Shown here: piece by piece, positions 27,636 through 32,793 of the stretch
How positions within the stretch are numbered: position 1 is the stretch's first letter
How the letters are laid out: each line of letters opens with the position of its first letter
From: Beijerinckiaceae bacterium
GTDB lineage: Bacteria > Bacteroidota > Bacteroidia > Chitinophagales > Chitinophagaceae
Direction: 5' to 3'
Assembly (NCBI GenBank): GCA_903970475.1
Contig: CAJCIQ010000151.1
Location: 1-32,793, forward strand
Length of the DNA stretch: 32,793 bases
The notes under the pieces: generated by a model
What the model saw: only the letters and a program-made list of their open reading frames with translations
The model's database searches: none
What the model was told of the DNA's origin: nothing
Position numbers and translations under genes: made by a program

Positions 27636-28103
27636 TGATTTCACGCCGGAGCCTTATAGCTCACAGGAGTAAATGCACAAACTGAACAAGGGGCTTGGCG
27701 CTGGAGCCATATCGCACAGACCGCAGTTTCCACCTGTCCATCAGAATGTGCATTCATCAAATTTCGGCCAATGGTCTCCTAACAATGTTTGGGAGCAATG
27801 GAAGAAACAGATAAATTACGTACCTTTATTGGAGCGTGCTAAATCGCATCAATTTTGTGTTAGGCAGGAAAAAGGCGCCCGTAAATTTCCGTAGTTCTTT
27901 TACTATAAAAAAATAGCAGAAACCATTGATTCTCGTATAGTTATTCTGGAGTAATTTTGGAAGCAGCGCGGGAAGTTGGTTCTTGAAGTAACTAAGATCA
28001 TTCTTTTTTTAGAATACACATTTTTCTGGACACACATTCAATATTGTGGTTTCAGAGGTAAGCAAAACGCCCTGCATTTCTATGCGGGGTTTTTTTGTGC
28101 CTG
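27636..28103. other. Intergenic region between convergent operons
   Basis: No convincing gene is seen. A 73-codon ORF at 27673-27894 is discussed among the rejected items. The remainder is AT-rich and ends in the shared terminator at 28070-28096; no tRNA or known RNA fold was recognised. Confidence 0.5.
28070..28096. terminator. Intrinsic terminator between convergent genes
   Basis: CCCTGCAT (28070-28077) pairs with ATGCGGGG (28082-28089), 8 bp with one T-G pair and a 4-nt loop, followed by seven T on the plus strand. On the minus strand it lies just past the hydrolase stop at 28104 and is followed by CGTTTTGC, so it may serve both directions. Confidence 0.75.
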
Positions 28104-29009
28104 TTATTTGGAAGGTAGCTGACCCGTTGTTACCATGCGCACCATCTCCAGGATGGAATCCTGCACCTTATCCTTTTCGGTGATGGAGACGATATGCCCT
28201 TTGCCCGGGAAAAGGACGATGCGTAAGTAAGGGACGTTGACCAAATGCTGGCGCGCAAAAGCCGCGTTAGTGGTGTAGATGAGTTCGTCCTTACCCCCCT
28301 GCATGTACATCACGGGGATGCGAATATTTCCCCAAAGCGGCAACATATTTTCCAACTGGCGCTTATGGGCCAATTTCTCGGTATTGGCGCTTTGAAACAT
28401 CCGGGGGATAAACCACCTCAGTAACGGGCTCTCTATGATGGGCGTAAACCAAAAGGTCTTTTCCAGCCCTGGACCAAGTGAGGGCCCGGATAACACTAGC
28501 CCATCCACTTCTCCGGGATTATCCATGACCAAGCGACAGGCTACGGAAGTTCCATAGCTGGCCCCAACCAGCACCAAAGGCCTATGTAGGGAATGCAGAC
28601 TATCCAGCAGGGGTTTTAGCAATTGAGCCTGCTTCTGTATATCAGGCTCTGGATCTCCCAATCCGGAATAGCCGTACCCAGGCCTGTCGACCGCATAAAG
28701 GCGGGCATGGGACAGGAGTGTAGAATCCATGAGGTAGTTTCTCCAGTAGCTCAGGGAGCTGGGCGCTCCATGGATAAAAAGGATCGTACAGGACGTATCT
28801 TTTCCAATGGACAAATACCGGATCCTCCTGTCATCAATGGAGTAATAACCGATATAAGGCCTTAGATGACGTTCAGCAAAAATCTTCCTTAGGTCCCGGT
28901 CGTCCATCCGAAACTGAACAAACTGATCGAAGATGAGCAGTACAATGACCATGAGGACAAAGACTGAAATCACTACATTGATCAGCGTTCGAATGATTTT
29001 TCTATTCAT
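28104..29009 (-). CDS. Membrane-anchored alpha/beta hydrolase
   Basis: A 301-residue protein with an N-terminal membrane anchor (about residues 9-29, LINVVISVFVLMVIVLLIF) and an alpha/beta-hydrolase fold. The oxyanion region is FIHGAPSS, the nucleophile elbow is GASYG with Ser151, and the likely triad partners are Asp241 (QGGKDELI) and His272 (GKGHIV). YAVDRPGYGYSG is typical of the epoxide-hydrolase/lipase-like branch. It starts 8 bp after the phosphoglycerate mutase gene and is the last gene of a three-gene unit. The substrate cannot be told; the anchor suggests action at the periplasmic face. Confidence 0.92.
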   Translation of the reverse strand: MNRKIIRTLINVVISVFVLMVIVLLIFDQFVQFRMDDRDLRKIFAERHLRPYIGYYSIDDRRIRYLSIGKDTSCTILFIHGAPSSLSYWRNYLMDSTLLSHARLYAVDRPGYGYSGLGDPEPDIQKQAQLLKPLLDSLHSLHRPLVLVGASYGTSVACRLVMDNPGEVDGLVLSGPSLGPGLEKTFWFTPIIESPLLRWFIPRMFQSANTEKLAHKRQLENMLPLWGNIRIPVMYMQGGKDELIYTTNAAFARQHLVNVPYLRIVLFPGKGHIVSITEKDKVQDSILEMVRMVTTGQLPSK

Positions 29010-29017
29010 ATCTGCCG

Positions 29018-29710
29018 TTAATCCTGAAGATAGAACTTTCGAATAGGAACCAACGATTCGTCCAGTTCGTAGACCAGGGGCACGCCCGTCGGAATTTCCA
29101 GGTCAGGAATTTCTTCGTCGGTCATGTGCTCCAGGAATTTGACCAAAGCCCTGAGGCTATTGCCATGGGCTGAGATGATTACCTTTTTCCCCTCTTTTAT
29201 GGAGGGCACAATGGTCTCCTTCCAATATACGAGGAAACGGGTGACCGTATCTTTTAAGGATTCGGTAAGTGGTAGCTGATCGGCTGTTAACCCTGCATAA
29301 CGGGGGTCCTTCCCAGGATAACGGGGATCGCTTTGCAGCAAAGCCGGGGGTTGAATATCGTAACTCCTCCTCCAGATATGCACCTGCCCGGCTCCGAATT
29401 TAGCCGCCGTATCTGCCTTATTGAGTCCTTGCAAAGCCCCGTAATGCCTTTCGTTTAACCGCCAGTTTTTCTCTACCGGAATCCAGAGCAGGTCCATTTC
29501 ATTTAAGGCATAATCCAGGGTCTTGATGGCCCTTTTCAATACGGAGGTGTATGCGAGGTCAAAATGAAATCCTGCTTCCCGCAGGTGCCTACCAGCCGCT
29601 TGGGCTTCGGCCACCCCTTTTTCGGAAAGGTCTACGTCCGTCCAACCCGTGAACCGGTTTTCCCTATTCCAGGTGCTTTCTCCGTGGCGGATCAATACTA
29701 ATTGGATCAT
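29018..29710 (-). CDS. gpmA: 2,3-bisphosphoglycerate-dependent phosphoglycerate mutase
   Basis: A 230-residue histidine-phosphatase-fold enzyme that interconverts 3- and 2-phosphoglycerate in glycolysis. The catalytic His9 is in [10 protein letters not shown], followed by [15 protein letters not shown], and [10 protein letters not shown] and [14 protein letters not shown] carry the substrate-binding residues. The second catalytic His182 is in [14 protein letters not shown], and the C-terminus reads [12 protein letters not shown]. All match the dPGM (GpmA) family at about full length. It lies 5 bp after the M1 peptidase stop and 8 bp before the hydrolase, an unusual operon for a glycolytic gene. 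Confidence 0.96.
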   Translation of the reverse strand: MIQLVLIRHGESTWNRENRFTGWTDVDLSEKGVAEAQAAGRHLREAGFHFDLAYTSVLKRAIKTLDYALNEMDLLWIPVEKNWRLNERHYGALQGLNKADTAAKFGAGQVHIWRRSYDIQPPALLQSDPRYPGKDPRYAGLTADQLPLTESLKDTVTRFLVYWKETIVPSIKEGKKVIISAHGNSLRALVKFLEHMTDEEIPDLEIPTGVPLVYELDESLVPIRKFYLQD

Positions 29711-29715
29711 GGAAG

Positions 29716-31608
29716 TTATTTTACGTCAAAGACATTATCACCGGGGTCTGTATCGGAATTGTAGGTTCCGCCCAGGGTTGCCTTTTTGATGGTTTTAGCC
29801 GTACTAACGGGGAGGCTCAAGGTATCTGCCTTCTCCCACACAGCCACGCTCTTGTGTATGGTCTGTTTGGAGCCATCGCTGTATTCCAGGGTCAGGTCCA
29901 CGGGTATGGGCTTTCCTCCCTTATTGACGATGTCGATTACCCATGCGCTACCTGAAGTGCGGCGCACGCTGCTGATACCCAGGTTAGGCATACCATTGTC
30001 GTAAAACCAACGCTTCCAAAACCAGTCCAGGTTTTTGCCGGAGCCCTTATTCATGGAAGCGAAGAAATCCAGGGGCATGGGGTGGTGCCCGTTCCAGGTG
30101 CGGATGTATTGATGTAAGCCCCTCAGGAAAAGGGTGTCCCCCAGCATGTCTTTGGCATAGAGGTAACCCATCCCCGGTTTGGGATATGAGTTGAGGTAGT
30201 AGGACGTGCCCGTCTGTTCAGTCGACAAAGTGATAATGGGCAGGTCTTCTTCCGTTCCCGCTGACCTACTGTATGGCTGCACCCCATACTCGTCTATGAT
30301 CTTGTTGTCAATAATGGGGGAAATGATCCACTCCCCTATCGTCGCCCAGCCTTCATCCATCCATCCGTACTTGGTTTCATTGGTGCCCATGTAAAAGGGG
30401 AACATCGTATGGAAGATCTCATGATCCGTCAATTCTATGGATTCCGAACGGTCACTAAGGGGATTATCATTAACCATCATGGGGTATTCCATTTGGTCCA
30501 GCCCGTCGAAAATGGTCTCATGCGCATAAGGATAAGGCCACTTGGGGAAAGTATAGCTCATGGCCTCGACCGTCTTATGGGCAAAATCCGGCACTTCATA
30601 GAAGTCCTGGTGTTTTGGATTGAAGACGGCATCCACCCGGGTACGCCTGCCGGTGGAAGGGTCTACGACCAGGCTTGAGGCCTTCCATATATAATGATTA
30701 GCTGTAGCAAATACAAAGTCAGTCAAGTTGCCGGCATCAAAGACCCATACATTGGAATCCCTGTGCTGGAGTACGGTACCAGCAGCCAGGTCCGTCGTAT
30801 CGAAAATGGTCATTACTTCATCGGAAGTCTCGGCCTGTTTAATGCGCTGGGCAACCGGCCCTGTATAGACCTGATCCTGGTTCTTCAATGTCCCCGTACC
30901 CCATACCATATAGTCGGACGGCACGGTGATCTGTACGTTGAAGTGACAGAAGTCATTATAAAATTCCTGAGGACCCCAGTATGGCCAACGGTTCCATCCA
31001 TCTATATCGTCGTAAACGGCGACCCTCGGGAAAAAATAGGCAATGAAATAAGCCCCGCTGTCCACTGCCCCCGTACGTATATGGGAACCCTTATTGAGGA
31101 TATAGGACCAATGGAGGCTAATCTCCGCAGACTGGCCTGGCATAATGGGATCAACGCCCATTTCCAGATTGGTACCAGCCGGAGCGGCTCTTCTACGCCG
31201 GTGTGCGTTACCACCGCCCGGCTCTTTACCGTTGATCGTCAGGTCGCTTATAGTGACGCCATCGGTAAGATCTTCCGGATCTATGGCCTGCAACCGTTCT
31301 ACGCCCTTCTTATAGAGATTGGGATAGAGCTTAAACACCATAGAATGAAGGGTGTCAGTGCTATGGTTGATATAATGTATTTTTTCTGTACCACTCACTT
31401 CCCTGGTCTGGGGATTAAAGGAAACAGAAATGGTATAGTCTGCGGTATTCTGCCAGTAATTCGGTCCAGGTTGGCCGGTGGTGGTGCGGGTCCCCTTATC
31501 GATTGCCTTTTGGATATTCCGGGGGATCGGTAAACTTGTTTGAGCCGCACAAATTTGGGTGATGCAGCACCCAATGATCAGCGTTGCCAACTGTAGGCCT
31601 TTATTCAT
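29716..31608 (-). CDS. Secreted M1-family zinc metallopeptidase
   Basis: A 630-residue exported protein with a signal peptide ([21 protein letters not shown]). The N-terminal beta-sandwich ([22 protein letters not shown]) is the M1 aminopeptidase-type domain. The zinc site HEIFH spans residues 396-400 with the third ligand Glu419 in WMDEGWA, giving the M1 spacing HExxH-x18-E. QMEYPMM stands where the GxMEN exopeptidase loop is expected and is altered, so strict aminopeptidase activity is uncertain. An Arg-rich run (HRRRRAAP) interrupts the first domain. It is the first gene of the operon with gpmA and the hydrolase; no clean promoter box was found in the 96 bp upstream. Confidence 0.93.
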   Translation of the reverse strand: MNKGLQLATLIIGCCITQICAAQTSLPIPRNIQKAIDKGTRTTTGQPGPNYWQNTADYTISVSFNPQTREVSGTEKIHYINHSTDTLHSMVFKLYPNLYKKGVERLQAIDPEDLTDGVTISDLTINGKEPGGGNAHRRRRAAPAGTNLEMGVDPIMPGQSAEISLHWSYILNKGSHIRTGAVDSGAYFIAYFFPRVAVYDDIDGWNRWPYWGPQEFYNDFCHFNVQITVPSDYMVWGTGTLKNQDQVYTGPVAQRIKQAETSDEVMTIFDTTDLAAGTVLQHRDSNVWVFDAGNLTDFVFATANHYIWKASSLVVDPSTGRRTRVDAVFNPKHQDFYEVPDFAHKTVEAMSYTFPKWPYPYAHETIFDGLDQMEYPMMVNDNPLSDRSESIELTDHEIFHTMFPFYMGTNETKYGWMDEGWATIGEWIISPIIDNKIIDEYGVQPYSRSAGTEEDLPIITLSTEQTGTSYYLNSYPKPGMGYLYAKDMLGDTLFLRGLHQYIRTWNGHHPMPLDFFASMNKGSGKNLDWFWKRWFYDNGMPNLGISSVRRTSGSAWVIDIVNKGGKPIPVDLTLEYSDGSKQTIHKSVAVWEKADTLSLPVSTAKTIKKATLGGTYNSDTDPGDNVFDVK

Positions 31609-31652
31609 CAGATCGTTCTATTTGTTCCTAAGTTAGTACTTTATATATATAC

Positions 31653-31679
31653 AAAAGGCCCCTTTCATGGAAAGGGGCC
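31653..31679 (-). terminator. Intrinsic terminator after the efflux outer-membrane gene
   Basis: GGCCCCTTTC (31657-31666) and GAAAGGGGCC (31670-31679) form a perfect 10-bp stem with a 3-nt loop. On the minus strand TTTT follows at 31656-31653; on the plus strand CTGTTTT follows, so it could work in both directions. Confidence 0.75.
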
Positions 31680-31704
31680 CTGTTTTGCTTTTATTGTCAA
31701 ACCG

Positions 31705-32793
31705 TTATTTCGTTCCTCCACCCAATGAGCGGTAGAGTTCAACGACTGCGGACAATTGCTGGCGACGTATACCCGCATAATCCAATTCTGCCGAAAGCAA
31801 GTTACCCTGAGCCGTAATGACCTCCAGGTAATTGGCCATACCACTGCGATAGAGTAGTTGGGCATGGTTGATGGCCAGCAACAACTGCGACAATCTGTAG
31901 TCGGCGATTTTAGCCTGATCCTTTAATTTCTGATGGGTGACCAAAGCATTGGATACTTCACCGACGGCGTTGAGTACGCTCTGACGAAAAGCAATCACCG
32001 CTTGTTCTCTGGCAATCTTTGCTTCCTCATACTGGGTTTTGAGCTGACGCCCTTCCAATATCGGCTCGACAAGTGTTGCGCCGGCCAATCCAAATAAGGC
32101 ACCAGGTATATTGAACCAGTTCCCAATTTTATAAGCGTCCAATCCGCCCCCGGCGGTAATGGTGAGACCTGGATACAAATTGGCCTGGGCTACGCCCACT
32201 TTTGCGTTGGCGGCGACCAATGCCATCTCCGCTTCCCTCACGTCAGGGCGACGGCTTACCAAAGAAGCAGGTACACCGGCGGCCAGTGAATCGGCTACGG
32301 GCTGCTGCAACAATACCGCTCCCCTTTGAATGGAACCAGGAACACTTCCGAGCAAGATATTCAAGGCGTTCTCCTGAATGGTGATGCTTTGTTCCAACTG
32401 CGGTATCAGGATGGCGGAGGCTTGCTTTTGGATATCCGCTTGTTCTACGGCCAACTGCGTAACATCTCCGGCGTCCTTTTGCAGTTTGGTCATTTGAAGA
32501 ATGGTGTCCCCCAGGGCCAGGTTATTTTGTGCAATTTTCAACTGCGCATCCAGCATCAGGAGGTTATAATATCCTTCCGCAACACCGGAGACGATATTCG
32601 TCTGCAGCAGTTTTTTGGCCTCGGCCGTTTGCAGATACTGCGCCAGCGCCCTGGACTGCTGATTCTTGATCTTGCCCCAGATATCGGCCTCCCAGGTCAG
32701 CCCCACATTGGCGTTGTAGTCGTTGAGGTATTTGGAGTGCAGAAAATCAGTGGCGGTGATGCCGTTGAGACTGCTGCTGCCGGGACGGGTAAG
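31705..32793 (-). CDS. RND efflux outer-membrane protein, NodT/TolC family (5' end outside window)
   Basis: The reading frame is open to the right edge, with 362 codons visible; the GTG at 32706 is internal, since clear family sequence (TATDFLHSKYLNDYNANVGLTW) continues upstream. EADIWGKIKNQQSRALAQYL and AEGYYNLLMLDAQLKIAQNNL are hallmarks of NodT-type efflux channels, as are LVSRRPDVREAEMALVAANA, YPGLTITAGGG and the C-terminal QLLYRSGMANYLEVITAQ...LSAVVELYRSLGGG. Two TolC-type repeats are covered; the lipoprotein signal and first strands lie outside. It would form the outer-membrane duct of a tripartite RND pump whose other genes are probably just upstream, beyond the right edge. Confidence 0.95.
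   Translation of the reverse strand, partial: LTRPGSSSLNGITATDFLHSKYLNDYNANVGLTWEADIWGKIKNQQSRALAQYLQTAEAKKLLQTNIVSGVAEGYYNLLMLDAQLKIAQNNLALGDTILQMTKLQKDAGDVTQLAVEQADIQKQASAILIPQLEQSITIQENALNILLGSVPGSIQRGAVLLQQPVADSLAAGVPASLVSRRPDVREAEMALVAANAKVGVAQANLYPGLTITAGGGLDAYKIGNWFNIPGALFGLAGATLVEPILEGRQLKTQYEEAKIAREQAVIAFRQSVLNAVGEVSNALVTHQKLKDQAKIADYRLSQLLLAINHAQLLYRSGMANYLEVITAQGNLLSAELDYAGIRRQQLSAVVELYRSLGGGTK

Noticed and set aside
27673-27894. 73-codon ORF preceded by AGGAG
   Set aside because: The ribosome-binding-like AGGAG sits only 3 nt before the ATG, the product (rich in His, Gln, Trp, Asn) has no recognisable domain or periodicity, and composition does not look coding. It could be chance read-through of the intergenic region.
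30694-31533. 279-codon plus-strand ORF
   Set aside because: It is antisense to the M1 peptidase, which has a signal peptide and an intact zinc site; the plus-strand product shows no domain.
1-32793. CRISPR arrays, tRNA or rRNA genes, insertion sequences, integrases
   Set aside because: None recognised: the only tandem array is protein-coding at 276 bp period, and no transposase or integrase motif is seen apart from the short Rpn-like tail.

Overview
The window looks like a chromosomal segment from a Bacteroidota bacterium, most likely of the Chitinophagaceae (Chitinophaga/Niastella-like). The evidence is the families and signals present: paired Bacteroidota-type RHS proteins with a DUF6443-like region, ~800-residue FtsX/MacB-type permeases, a NodT-type efflux lipoprotein, an Rpn-like tail, and TAnnTTTG -7 boxes. 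Genus is an inference.

Layout. (1) 1-13461, minus strand: a three-gene surface cluster. It holds a 491-residue exported protein with a barrel-like C-terminus, a 1087-residue RHS-type protein, and a giant RHS protein of at least 2883 residues. The giant gene starts at 8650 and runs off the left edge; it carries about 17 Ig-like repeats of about 92 residues and a C-terminal RHS core. Its polymorphic tip, and any immunity gene, lie outside the window. (2) 13462-14504: AT-rich spacer with a short Rpn-tail ORF and a terminator. (3) 14505-21947: an FtsX-type permease split by a one-base frameshift (minus), then an OmpR-type response regulator, its histidine kinase and an intact FtsX-type permease (plus). 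Both control regions of this block carry paired GTACGAAA/TTTCGTAC half-sites. (4) 22004-26453: a MgtA-type P-type ATPase and an OprB-like porin in one operon. Upstream are direct repeats with 11-bp phasing, a -7 box, a 5' hairpin with a T-run, a 12-codon leader ORF and a hairpin that covers the start codon; a terminator closes the unit. (5) 26495-27635: an Rrf2 regulator and a YwnB-like NAD(P)-binding protein behind a perfect 12-bp-arm palindrome. (6) 28104-31608, minus: an operon of M1-type peptidase, phosphoglycerate mutase and alpha/beta hydrolase. (7) 31705 to the right edge, minus: a partial NodT-family outer-membrane efflux protein.

How parts may work together (inference). The RHS genes probably make surface or secreted polymorphic proteins. 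The two-component system probably senses envelope stress and controls the flanking FtsX permeases. The MgtA-OprB pair could carry a cation or small solute across both membranes, with control at transcription initiation and in the mRNA leader. The strongest candidate for an undescribed system is this mgtA control region, followed by the giant repeat RHS gene.
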